Source of the DNA: Blautia sp.
GTDB taxonomy: Bacteria > Bacillota > Clostridia > Lachnospirales > Lachnospiraceae
Direction of reading: 5' to 3'
Length of the DNA stretch: 64,000 nucleotides
NCBI GenBank assembly: GCA_017475035.1
Contig: JAFVGK010000033.1
Span: forward strand, 49,378 to 113,377
Shown: in pieces, positions 16,934 to 24,610 of the stretch
How positions within the stretch are numbered: the stretch's first letter is position 1
Layout: each line of letters opens with the position of its first letter
Translations under genes and position numbers: made by a program
Notes under the pieces: generated by a model
Seen by the model: only the letters and a program-made list of their open reading frames with translations
The model's database searches: none
What the model was told of the DNA's origin: nothing

Positions 16934-18745
16934 ATGGCTGATACCAGAAAACTGATCGGAGGACGCCCCGTGATCGGCATCCGTCCCGTCATTGATGGCC
17001 GTAAAGGTCCGCTGGATGTGCGTGGTTCCCTGGAGGAACAGACCATGGGAATGGCATTGAAGGCTAAAAAGCTGTATGAAGAGAATCTTCGCTATTCGGA
17101 CGGTACGCCGGTGAAGGTCGTGATCGCCGATACAACAATCGGCAGAGTGCGCGAGAGTGCCGCCTGCGCAGAGAAGTTCAGGAAAGAAGGCGTGGATATC
17201 ACTCTGACGGTCACGCCGTGCTGGTGCTATGGATCTGAAACGATGGACATGGATCCGACCACGATCAAAGGCGTGTGGGGCCTGAATGCGACGGAGCGTC
17301 CCGGCGCTGTCTACCTTGCATCTGTTCTGGCGACCCATGCCCAGAAGGGTCTTCCGGCGTTTGGCATGTACGGCCACGAAGTGCAGGAAGCGGACGCGGA
17401 AGAGATCCCGGAGGATGTGACAGAGATGCTGCTTCGCTTTGGCCGCGTTGCTGTGGCGGCGGCGTCCATGAGAGGAACTTCTTATCTGCAGATCGGCTCT
17501 GTGACGATGGGCATCGGAGGTTCCATCATTGACCAGGATTTCATTGAAGCTTATCTGGGGATGCGCGTCGAGTCTGTTGATGAGGTGGAAGTGATCCGCC
17601 GTATGTCAGAAGGCATCTACGATGAGGAAGAGTATCAGAGAGCGCTGGCCTGGACAAAGGAAAAGTGTAAAGAGTGCTTTGACAAAAATCCGGACTGGAT
17701 ACAGAAATCCCGCGAAGTGAAGGATGAGCAGTGGGAGTTCACGGTAAAGATGTATGTGATCATCAAAGACCTGATGCGCGGCAACGAGAAGCTGGCAGAG
17801 AAGTTCCCGGAGGAAGCTCTCGGACACAACGCCATCGCAGGCGGTTTCCAGGGCCAGCGTCAGTGGACGGATTTCTATCCTAACTGCGATTATCCGGAAG
17901 CCTTCCTTGCGACTTCATTTGACTATGACGGCGCGAGAGAGCCGTATGTGCTTGCCACCGAAAATGACGTGCTGAACGGTCTTTGCATGCTGTTCCAGAA
18001 ACAGCTGACCGGCAGGGCGCCGATGTTCTCCGATGTCCGTACTTACTGGAGCGGGGATTCTGTCAAACGTGTGACCGGTTATGAAATCGAAGGACATGCC
18101 AAGGATGCGGACGGCTTTATCCATCTGATCAACTCCGGCGCATCTGCTCTTGATTTCTCGGGCGTCTGCACGGATGAGAACGGGAATGCATGCTGCAAGA
18201 AGTGGTGGGAAGTGACCGATGAGGATATTGAAAAGATGGCCGCGGCTACAGAATGGGCGCCGGCAGACAACGGATACTTCCGCGGCGGCGGTTATTCTTC
18301 CCGCTTCGTGACGAAAGCGGAGATGCCCGTCACCATGATGCGTCTGAATCTGGTTAAGGGACTTGGCCCTGTTCTGCAGATCGCGGAAGGCTGGACGGTC
18401 GCGCTTCCCGATGAGGTGACGGATACTCTGTGGAAGCGTACGGACTATACATGGCCCTGCACCTGGTTCGCGCCGCGCTGCGATCATAAGGAGGGCAGTC
18501 CCTTCAGGAGCGCTTATGATATGATGCGTGCCTGGGGCGCCAATCATGGATCTTCCGTGTACGGACATGTCGGCGCGGATCTGATCACGTTCGCTTCCAT
18601 GCTCAGGATCCCGGTATGCATGCACAATGTGCCGGATGAGAAGATTTACCGCCCGGCTGCCTGGGGGGCTTTCGGCATGGACAAAGAAGGAGCGGACTAC
18701 CGTGCATGCAAGAATTTCGGACCACTGTATAAAGCGTATAAGTGA
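16934..18745 (+). CDS. fucI: L-fucose isomerase
   Basis: A 603-residue ketol isomerase that converts L-fucose to L-fuculose (and can act on D-arabinose). The length fits the family (E. coli FucI is 591 residues). By alignment in mind, the Mn2+ ligands are Glu343 ([10 protein letters not shown]), Asp367 (MFSDVRTYW) and His538 ([11 protein letters not shown]). ATG 16934 has TGGAGGTG upstream. It precedes fucU by 17 bp. No fuculokinase or fuculose-phosphate aldolase gene is in this window, so the pathway must be completed elsewhere. Confidence 0.95.
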   Translation: MADTRKLIGGRPVIGIRPVIDGRKGPLDVRGSLEEQTMGMALKAKKLYEENLRYSDGTPVKVVIADTTIGRVRESAACAEKFRKEGVDITLTVTPCWCYGSETMDMDPTTIKGVWGLNATERPGAVYLASVLATHAQKGLPAFGMYGHEVQEADAEEIPEDVTEMLLRFGRVAVAAASMRGTSYLQIGSVTMGIGGSIIDQDFIEAYLGMRVESVDEVEVIRRMSEGIYDEEEYQRALAWTKEKCKECFDKNPDWIQKSREVKDEQWEFTVKMYVIIKDLMRGNEKLAEKFPEEALGHNAIAGGFQGQRQWTDFYPNCDYPEAFLATSFDYDGAREPYVLATENDVLNGLCMLFQKQLTGRAPMFSDVRTYWSGDSVKRVTGYEIEGHAKDADGFIHLINSGASALDFSGVCTDENGNACCKKWWEVTDEDIEKMAAATEWAPADNGYFRGGGYSSRFVTKAEMPVTMMRLNLVKGLGPVLQIAEGWTVALPDEVTDTLWKRTDYTWPCTWFAPRCDHKEGSPFRSAYDMMRAWGANHGSSVYGHVGADLITFASMLRIPVCMHNVPDEKIYRPAAWGAFGMDKEGADYRACKNFGPLYKAYK

Positions 18746-18762
18746 GAAGAGGAGATTATAAA

Positions 18763-19209
18763 ATGCTAAAGAACATTCCTCCGATTATTTCTCCGGAACT
18801 GTTATCGGTTCTGAATGAGATGGGACACGGCGACAGGATCTGCATCGGGGACGGCAACTTTCCGGGATCTTCCGTTGCTTCCGCAGAAGGAGCGATCCTT
18901 CTTCGGGCTGACGGTCACGGAGTTCCGGAGCTTCTTGACGCCATCCTTCAGCTGATCCCGCTGGATGAGTATGTGGAAACGCCGGCGATGGTGATGGAAG
19001 TCACCCCGCAGGATAAAGGACTGAAGGTTCCGATCATCGACGAGTATAAAGAGATCGTCGCAAAATACGATGACCGCGGTGCCGCTGCTTTTGGCTCCTA
19101 TGAGCGTTTTGAGTTCTATGAGCAGGCAAAGAAGTGCTACTGCGTCCTCCAGTCCGGAGAGACGGCGATCTATGCGAATCTCATCCTGCAGAAGGGCGTC
19201 GTGAAATAA
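18763..19209 (+). CDS. fucU: L-fucose mutarotase
   Basis: A 148-residue RbsD/FucU-family protein that interconverts anomers of the imported sugar. Landmarks are SPELLSVLNEMGHGDRICIGD near the N-terminus, with the family histidine in the GHGD motif, and YANLILQKGVV at the C-terminus. ATG 18763 follows AAGAGGAG; the frame from 18742 starts inside the fucI end. It is the last gene of the operon, before a strong terminator. Confidence 0.93.
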   Translation: MLKNIPPIISPELLSVLNEMGHGDRICIGDGNFPGSSVASAEGAILLRADGHGVPELLDAILQLIPLDEYVETPAMVMEVTPQDKGLKVPIIDEYKEIVAKYDDRGAAAFGSYERFEFYEQAKKCYCVLQSGETAIYANLILQKGVVK

Positions 19210-19294
19210 AGAAAAACAAGCAGCTTATGCGGCTGACGTGATAAAGATCCGGAATGGGCTTTCCGGTATGCTTTATGCGGTCTTCAAAATGTAT

Positions 19295-19341
19295 AAAAGG
19301 ATCCAATCCGGATGCCTTGGGGCAATCAGTTGGATCCTTTT
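19295..19341. terminator. Terminator of the fucose-type operon
   Basis: Perfect 12-bp arms AAAAGGATCCAA and TTGGATCCTTTT with a 23-base loop. A smaller hairpin with ATCCGG/CCGGTAT precedes it. Confidence 0.85.
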
Positions 19342-19412
19342 CATATCTTCAAAACCAGGATAATCTATGAAATGATGAGTTATCACGGATACGGGAAGGG
19401 GTAATATTATTT

Positions 19413-20063
19413 ATGAAACGTTCTATGAAAGAGTGGACGATCAGGATCGTCATTCTTATGATCGGCCTGACCATTGCGCATCTGGGTGTCACCCTGTTTT
19501 TACTGGCAGAGCTTGGGTCGGATCCTTTTAACGTCATGATTCAGGGTTTCTTCCGCTCTTTACAGCAGGCGTCAGGCTGGCAGTTTTTAACGCATGGAAG
19601 AGTCCATATCGCAGTTTGCTTTCTGATCATATTGATTCTCCTTTTTATTGACAGGAGCTATATCAAAGCCGGGACGATTCTGTGCATGATCTGCGGCGGT
19701 CCGATCATTGATTTCTTCAGCCGCCTGTTAAAGCCCCTTCGCATTCAGGATCAGGCAATGCCGGTAAGGATCGCCATTCTTGTCCTCGGATGCGTCATTC
19801 TGGCGTATGGCATGACGATTGTCATAAAGTCTGATGCCGGAACCGGCCCCAACGATCTTGTCGCCATTGTGATCAGTGACAGGCTCCATCGGAAATTCAG
19901 CGTCGTGAGGATCATCGTTGATGTGTGTTTTGTAACAATCGGATGGCTGACCGGCGGTATCTTCGGGATCGGAACCATCATATGCGCTTTCCTGGTCGGA
20001 CCTGTGGCGGGTATATTTCTTCCCTTGAATGAGCATATCATAGAGTCTGTCGTTCACAGATAA
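19413..20063 (+). CDS. YczE/YitT-like integral membrane protein
   Basis: A 216-residue protein with five to six hydrophobic segments and no signal peptide cleavage site. LAELGSDPFNVMIQG and KSDAGTGPNDLVAI are the paired motifs of the YczE/YyaS/YitT (DUF161-type) family. Members are inner-membrane proteins of unclear function. ATG follows GGAAGGGGTAA. It stands alone behind the fucose terminator and ahead of a new promoter. Confidence 0.85.
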   Translation: MKRSMKEWTIRIVILMIGLTIAHLGVTLFLLAELGSDPFNVMIQGFFRSLQQASGWQFLTHGRVHIAVCFLIILILLFIDRSYIKAGTILCMICGGPIIDFFSRLLKPLRIQDQAMPVRIAILVLGCVILAYGMTIVIKSDAGTGPNDLVAIVISDRLHRKFSVVRIIVDVCFVTIGWLTGGIFGIGTIICAFLVGPVAGIFLPLNEHIIESVVHR

Positions 20064-20170
20064 GGATAAGGATCAGGATGCTATCCGCTGGCATTCCCTT
20101 GAGATGTCTTTAAAGCATATAATAATCAGAAAATATATACACATCAGACATAAAATTTATAAAAAAGTAC

Positions 20171-20199
20171 TTGACAAATGAAGATGTATGCATTATAAT
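20171..20199 (+). promoter_or_regulatory. Near-consensus sigma-A promoter
   Basis: TTGACA (20171-20176) and TATAAT (20194-20199) are both perfect, with a 17-base spacer. It drives the short leader-peptide unit that follows. Confidence 0.9.
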
Positions 20200-20280
20200 A
20201 CAATCATCAAGAGGAAACGAGGTACAGTCCAATGCGCTAAGTAATGAACTACCCCGAAATAAGCCGACAGGAGGTCAAAA

Positions 20281-20304
20281 ATGAGATTATTTGAACCGCA
20301 CTAA
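20281..20304 (+). CDS. Seven-residue leader peptide MRLFEPH
   Basis: A textbook AGGAGGT lies five bases before an ATG that opens a frame of only seven codons (Met-Arg-Leu-Phe-Glu-Pro-His, then TAA). An intrinsic terminator begins right at the stop codon. The promoter, about 75-base untranslated leader, peptide and terminator make a unit of about 150 nt. That is the layout of transcription attenuation or ribosome-stalling leaders. No intact gene follows, only a decayed fragment, so the controlled gene may be lost. I do not know this peptide. Confidence 0.6.
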   Translation: MRLFEPH

Positions 20305-20348
20305 AGGGCGTTCCAATGACGAGAAAGTTGGAACGCCCTTATTTTTTT
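20304..20348 (+). terminator. Terminator overlapping the leader-peptide stop
   Basis: AAGGGCGTTCCAA pairs with TTGGAACGCCCTT around an 11-base loop, followed by seven T's. The left arm starts at the leader peptide's stop codon, so a ribosome paused there would cover it. Confidence 0.9.
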
Positions 20349-20502
20349 GCCTTTTTCCGGCCGCTCTGGGTCCTCGGGGCCATTAATATGATTCAGGCGA
20401 CAAAAGGAGCCTGCTCTTTTGAATGGGAACTGCCATAAGGACAAAAGAACATGGATTTCATCCGTGATGAAAGATGGTGATGACCATGCCTGCAGCAACT
20501 AG

Positions 20503-20604
20503 AATAGAACCCAAGAAGAGGTAATTGAGTTTTGGAATAGTGAAGCAGGAAGGGATGAGATATACGAATCTCTGCGTGATTTGTACGAGGAAACAGTTCA
20601 ATAA
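20503..20604 (+). pseudogene. Decayed gene fragment (C-terminal 33 codons)
   Basis: After an in-frame TAG, a frame reads through TQEEVIEFWNSEAGRDEIY and RDLYEETVQ to TAA. The composition is protein-like, acidic and helical, but there is no start codon or ribosome-binding site. It is probably the tail of a gene whose 5' part is lost, possibly the original target of the leader upstream. Confidence 0.35.
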
Positions 20605-20634
20605 TATATGCGAATAGGGAATATGGATCTTTTT

Positions 20635-20706
20635 AAGCTCTGTAAGCGTTTTTCAGGGCTCCAAAGTGGATTATCGCTGCGGAACCCGAAAACGCTTACA
20701 GGGCTT
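20635..20706. repeat. 18-bp inverted repeat pair around a 36-bp core
   Basis: Left arm at 20635-20652 and right arm at 20689-20706 (AAAACGCTTACAGGGCTT) are complementary with one mismatch. The spacing and the flanking TTTT suggest a folded transcript or the remnant of a transposon end. I cannot name the element. Confidence 0.55.
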
Positions 20707-20758
20707 TTCTGCCATTATGTGCTATTTGTATCAGATACCGTGGCAAGACAGAAAATGT

Positions 20759-21316
20759 CTATGGCCTGTCTTTTGCGAACGGCGTGGTGCTGAAGAAAAA
20801 GACGCTGATCTGCTCTGGGGAATACGCCGGGTGCTGCATCCACCAACGGACAGTTTCCGCGAAATCGCAGATGATATGGTTCAGCATAAACTCCTCCGGC
20901 ACATCAGAAGGATACTTCTCCAATTCTTTTTTGAAGATGCCTGTCAGATGTTCTTTAAAGAATTGCATGAATATTTCCCCGCTCTCGCAGGACAGAATAC
21001 CCTTGATATAACTACGGCTGTCTTGTAGATGGTAAAGTATGTGAGTGATCTCAGACTCGATGTCCTGTTGCTTCGCAGAAAAGTCGTGGGAGCTTTCACT
21101 GGTCAGATGATCTGAAAACACATGGTCAAATATCTCTGTACACAGAGCCCTGAGCAGTTCATCCTTTGTCTCGAAATGCGTATAGAAAGTGCTTCGCCCG
21201 ATATTTGCCTCGTCTATGATCTCCTGTACGCTGATGCCGGAATACGATTTGCGCTCCAACAGTTGTGTGAATGCCTGAAAAACCGCTTCTCTTGTCCGCT
21301 TCTGCCGCCTGTCCAT
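20759..21316 (-). CDS. TetR/AcrR-family regulator
   Basis: A 185-residue regulator. The N-terminal helix-turn-helix is standard: REAVFQAFTQLLERKSYSGI, then VQEIIDEANIGRSTFYTHF and KDELL. The C-terminal ligand domain (about residues 60-185) has Trp-Trp in ETVRWWMQHP and resembles TetR_C_7/8 types. It is divergent from the metal ATPase gene with a 160-bp shared control region, so it most likely controls that gene and itself. Confidence 0.92.
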   Translation of the reverse strand: MDRRQKRTREAVFQAFTQLLERKSYSGISVQEIIDEANIGRSTFYTHFETKDELLRALCTEIFDHVFSDHLTSESSHDFSAKQQDIESEITHILYHLQDSRSYIKGILSCESGEIFMQFFKEHLTGIFKKELEKYPSDVPEEFMLNHIICDFAETVRWWMQHPAYSPEQISVFFFSTTPFAKDRP

Positions 21317-21343
21317 AGATGCCTCCTGAACAAATAATCAAAA

Positions 21344-21440
21344 AAGTTCAGTATCGGACGTTTACGCCGATCTGATTCTTGTATTTCTCCTGATGACCAG
21401 TATAATCGTTATCGAACAGATTGTACGGTATCTATATGAT
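21344..21440. promoter_or_regulatory. Divergent control region between TetR and metal ATPase
   Basis: The 160 bp between the divergent genes contain an imperfect dyad, ATCGGACG TTT ACGCCGAT, near 21353-21373. TATCG and ATCGAACAG occur again near 21410. Binding of the TetR protein here is inferred from position. Confidence 0.45.
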
Positions 21441-21478
21441 ATATCCATAAAAAGTGATTGTTAACAGGGGGCATGGAG

Positions 21479-23338
21479 ATGATCAAGAAAATCAATGATT
21501 TCCTGGCGGGGTGGCCAATGACACTGGTGGGCGGGGTGTTTCTTACAGCGTCCTTCATTCTGCCTCGAACGGGTTATCCGTCTGGCGAAAAGCTGGCCTG
21601 GGTCTGCGTCATCATCTGCGGGCTGCCGCTGCTGTACCTTGCGGTCTGGCGAGTCATATACAACAAGGGCATCAGCAAGATTTCTTCCGCATTGCTGATC
21701 TCAATGGCTATGATTGCCGCATTGCTGATCGGCGACCTGTTCGCCGCGGGTGAAGTAGCCTTCATCATGGAGATCGGTGCGCTGCTGGAGGAAATGACCA
21801 CGGAGCGGGCCAAAAAAGGATTGAAAAAGCTGATCGCCCTTTCGCCTGAGACGGGCAGAGTGATCCGGAACGGAAAAGAGTATCCGGTTCCTGTGGCGCA
21901 GATTGCCGTGGGTGACGTTGTGCGCATCCTTCCGGGTGAGACGATTCCGGTGGATGGTATCGTCGATGTGGGTGAAACTTCCGTAGACCAGTCGGTTATG
22001 ACCGGTGAAAGTCTCCCGGTCGATAAGGAGACAGGCGATGCTGTTTTCAGCGGCACGATCAACCGATATGGTTCGATTGATATTCGCGCATCCAGGGTGG
22101 GTGAAGACAGCTCACTGCAAAAGCTGATCCGCATGGTGGAGGACGCAGACAAGAATCAGGCGCATTCACAGCGTATCGCTGATAAATGGGCCAGCTGGCT
22201 GGTGCCTGTGGCGCTGTTGATTGCTATTTTCGCGTATCTTTTCACCGGGAACATCGTGCGTGCAGTTACGGTTATGGTGGTATTCTGTCCCTGTGCGCTG
22301 GTGCTCGCAACGCCGACCGCCATCATGGCAGCGATCGGCCAGGCGGCCAGGCACGGCGTAATCATCAAGTCCGGCGAAGCGTTGGAGAATATGGGTAAGG
22401 TAGACACCATTGCTTTCGACAAGACCGGTACGCTGACCTTCGGAAGATTGGAGGTCAGCGATATCATGCCTGTGCAGGGCATGGACGCCGAAGAATTACT
22501 TCAGATCTCCGGTTCCGCAGAGAGCCGCAGTGAACACCCTCTGGGCAAGGCCATCGCTGAACGCGCAAAGCGGCAAGGCGCTTTGCCTGAAGCCCTGAAT
22601 TTCAGGATGGCGGCCGGAAAGGGCATTCAGGCTGAGATCCGGGGTGAGACATACCACTGTGGAAATGAGAAGTACATCACAGATAATGGTATTACGTTCT
22701 CTGATGCGGCAAGAGAGGCATTGAACAGGCTTCACAGCGAAGGCAAGGCTTCGGTGATCGTTGGCAGCAGCAGCGAGGTTGTGGGCATCATTGGTCTGGC
22801 AGATATGCTGCGCCCGGAGGCTGCGGACGTGGTGAAACGGCTGTCTGATATGAATACGAGGACGGTACTTCTGACTGGAGATCATCAAAAGGCGGCAGCG
22901 TACTTTGCCGATAAAGCGGGCATTTCAGAAATCCGTGCTGATCTTCTCCCCGAAGAAAAGGTTGCCTGCATCAATGAATTGAAACGAACCGGGAAGGTCT
23001 GTATGATAGGCGACGGCGTGAACGATGCGCCAGCCCTCAAGACTGCTGACGTAGGTGTGGCAATGGGCGCCATGGGCAGCGATATTGCGGTAGAAGCTGC
23101 TGATATCGCACTTATGACAGAGGATATCTCAAAGCTGCCATATCTGAAATGGCTGTCTGACACGACAGTAAAGACGATTAAAGACGCGATCACGCTTTCC
23201 ATGTGCATCAACTTTGCGGCGGTCACCCTGTCTGTCATGGGCGTTCTCAATCCGACGACAGGCGCTCTCGTGCATAATGCGGGTTCTTGTTTCGTAGTTC
23301 TCTTGGCGGCCTTACTCTATGACAGGAAGTATCAATAG
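21479..23338 (+). CDS. CPx-type heavy-metal P-type ATPase
   Basis: A 619-residue P1B pump (CadA/ZntA/CopA relatives) that exports or moves soft metal ions across the membrane. It has TGES actuator motif (MTGESLPVD), the Cys270-Pro-Cys272 metal site in VFCPCALVLATPTA, the phosphorylated Asp314 in DKTGTLT, SEHPLG (HP motif) and GDGVNDAPAL from residue 511. No N-terminal heavy-metal-binding (CxxC) domain is present, and the protein begins directly with membrane segments. I prefer ATG 21479, eight bases after GGGGG; an upstream TTG at 21458 is less likely. Metal specificity is uncertain. Confidence 0.92.
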   Translation: MIKKINDFLAGWPMTLVGGVFLTASFILPRTGYPSGEKLAWVCVIICGLPLLYLAVWRVIYNKGISKISSALLISMAMIAALLIGDLFAAGEVAFIMEIGALLEEMTTERAKKGLKKLIALSPETGRVIRNGKEYPVPVAQIAVGDVVRILPGETIPVDGIVDVGETSVDQSVMTGESLPVDKETGDAVFSGTINRYGSIDIRASRVGEDSSLQKLIRMVEDADKNQAHSQRIADKWASWLVPVALLIAIFAYLFTGNIVRAVTVMVVFCPCALVLATPTAIMAAIGQAARHGVIIKSGEALENMGKVDTIAFDKTGTLTFGRLEVSDIMPVQGMDAEELLQISGSAESRSEHPLGKAIAERAKRQGALPEALNFRMAAGKGIQAEIRGETYHCGNEKYITDNGITFSDAAREALNRLHSEGKASVIVGSSSEVVGIIGLADMLRPEAADVVKRLSDMNTRTVLLTGDHQKAAAYFADKAGISEIRADLLPEEKVACINELKRTGKVCMIGDGVNDAPALKTADVGVAMGAMGSDIAVEAADIALMTEDISKLPYLKWLSDTTVKTIKDAITLSMCINFAAVTLSVMGVLNPTTGALVHNAGSCFVVLLAALLYDRKYQ

Positions 23339-23448
23339 ATCATTTTTCTTCATGTCTGTCATTTGGCAGATTTTGTAGATTTTGTGGTTTTCAGCAGTTT
23401 TCGAGACTTTCGAGGCAGTTTTTGAGGAATCAATCGGGAATCAATCGT

Positions 23449-23577
23449 TGGAATCAACCGTTTTTTTTGTTCATGTGGATTTCCATTATCACTGCCGTAT
23501 ATTATCACGTCAGATGAAATGACATCCTGAATAAAAAAAATAATTGAATTTTGAATAAAAGAAAGGACTTGAAAACA
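23449..23577 (+). repeat. Upstream arm of the SH3-protein duplication, copy 1
   Basis: About 130 bp nearly identical to 27420-27542 (GAATCAACCGTTTTTTTT, TCATGTGGATTTC, GCCGTATATTATCACGTC, GAAATGACATCCTGAATAAA). It carries the promoter and ribosome-binding site of the SH3-like gene, so the duplication includes control sequence. Confidence 0.85.
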
Positions 23578-24129
23578 ATGAAAAACTTTATGAAGAAAAT
23601 GATCTGTACTTTAACGCTTGCAGCAGTCTGCCTTACCGGTTCCGCAGCAGTCGCCGCTACGGCCAGTGCCTCCGGACATGATGTGCAGGATGTATATGTC
23701 AGTGACCTGGAAGAGCTTGTGCTCTATGAGCAGGCATCCTATAATTCACGTATCATCTTCAGTGCCTGCGGATACGGTTATGAACTTCACGTGATGGAAT
23801 ATCTGAACGGATTCGGATACTGCTACGTACCGGAACTCGACGTGAATGGCTGGGTTGATCTGAATGATATCAGCTATCTGGATACGGTGAATTATGCAGA
23901 GAAGAATACAGAAGACGATTACTTTGTCGAGACCCGCTATTCATACGTCGATAATGGATTTCTGGCTTTGAGGTCTGAGCCATACAATGATGCATCCAAC
24001 GTCATCGCTGAGATTTGGGAGAATGGAACAGAGCTGAGAATGACAGAAGAGTTTGTCGGAAATTTCGGGTATTGCTACGTTCCGTCTCTCGGAATGTATG
24101 GATGGGTGAATATGGATTATACGTTTTGA
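23578..24129 (+). CDS. Secreted SH3-like double-domain protein, copy 1
   Basis: A 183-residue exported protein. The signal peptide is MKNFMKKMICTLTLAAVCL with cleavage near ATASA. Two SH3b-like modules follow: residues 35-100 (ending FGYCYVPELDVNGWVDLNDI) and 120-183 (FLALRSEPYNDASNVIAEIW, then FGYCYVPSLGMYGWVNM). Such modules often bind cell-wall peptides, but no catalytic domain or anchor is present. ATG 23578 follows AAAGGACTTG. A paralogue of the same length lies at 27543-28094, differing at about a dozen positions. Confidence 0.8.
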   Translation: MKNFMKKMICTLTLAAVCLTGSAAVAATASASGHDVQDVYVSDLEELVLYEQASYNSRIIFSACGYGYELHVMEYLNGFGYCYVPELDVNGWVDLNDISYLDTVNYAEKNTEDDYFVETRYSYVDNGFLALRSEPYNDASNVIAEIWENGTELRMTEEFVGNFGYCYVPSLGMYGWVNMDYTF

Positions 24130-24172
24130 GAGATTGGTTTTATCGAATAAATACAAATGAAGATATAAAAAT

Positions 24173-24213
24173 GGAGTTTTCCTGGCTATGTAAGTCAGAA
24201 AGCTCCTTTTTTG
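24173..24213 (+). terminator. Terminator of SH3 copy 1
   Basis: GGAGTTTTC and GAAAGCTCC pair around CTGGCTATGTAAGTCA-type loop, followed by six T's. The same hairpin occurs after copy 2. Confidence 0.85.
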
Positions 24214-24543
24214 TTTTGTAAAGGTCTGAAGCGGGCTTATCCATTTCTGCCCCTTGTCCTCTAAGAGCTGGCTCTGCAAGCGGCAGATCCATGATCGTTC
24301 TCAACTTTTTGTACCGGGAAGTGAATCTGAAAACGCCTCGCAGGGCTTTTCCACCGAAAAAAATACTCGTGTATTTTCTTTCCTTAAAAGCCGGGAACAG
24401 CGAAGGGCAGCATTACATGGCCCGGGTCTGACCATAGCAAAAGCTGTTACAGAGAAACACCACGGAAGGATCATCGTTCCTGCCGGGATGGCAAGGTACG
24501 GTTTGAAGTTTCTCTGCCGGTGAAAAAAGAAAAAAATTAAAGA

Positions 24544-24606
24544 AAATTCAATGTAAATTCAATAAACCTCCCTTACAATGAGCTCATACAATTGTAAAGG
24601 AGGTTT
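24544..24606 (+). promoter_or_regulatory. Activator-type promoter and RBS-masking inverted repeat
   Basis: AAATTCAAT occurs at 24544 and 24555, exactly 11 bp apart, ending ten bases before the -10-like TACAAT (24574-24579). This is the layout of OmpR/PhoB-family activator sites overlapping the -35. In addition, AAACCTCCCTTACAAT (24564-24579) is complementary to 24591-24606, which contains the AAAGGAGG ribosome-binding site. A transcript started upstream could hide the ribosome-binding site in this stem, and the following T-run makes it terminator-like. The preceding 24214-24540 holds degenerate repeat sequence and no gene. Confidence 0.6.
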
Positions 24607-24610
24607 TTTT

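Noticed and set aside
20608-21028. Two + strand frames near the TetR gene
   Set aside because: They run through an inverted repeat and antisense to TetR; no ribosome-binding sites.
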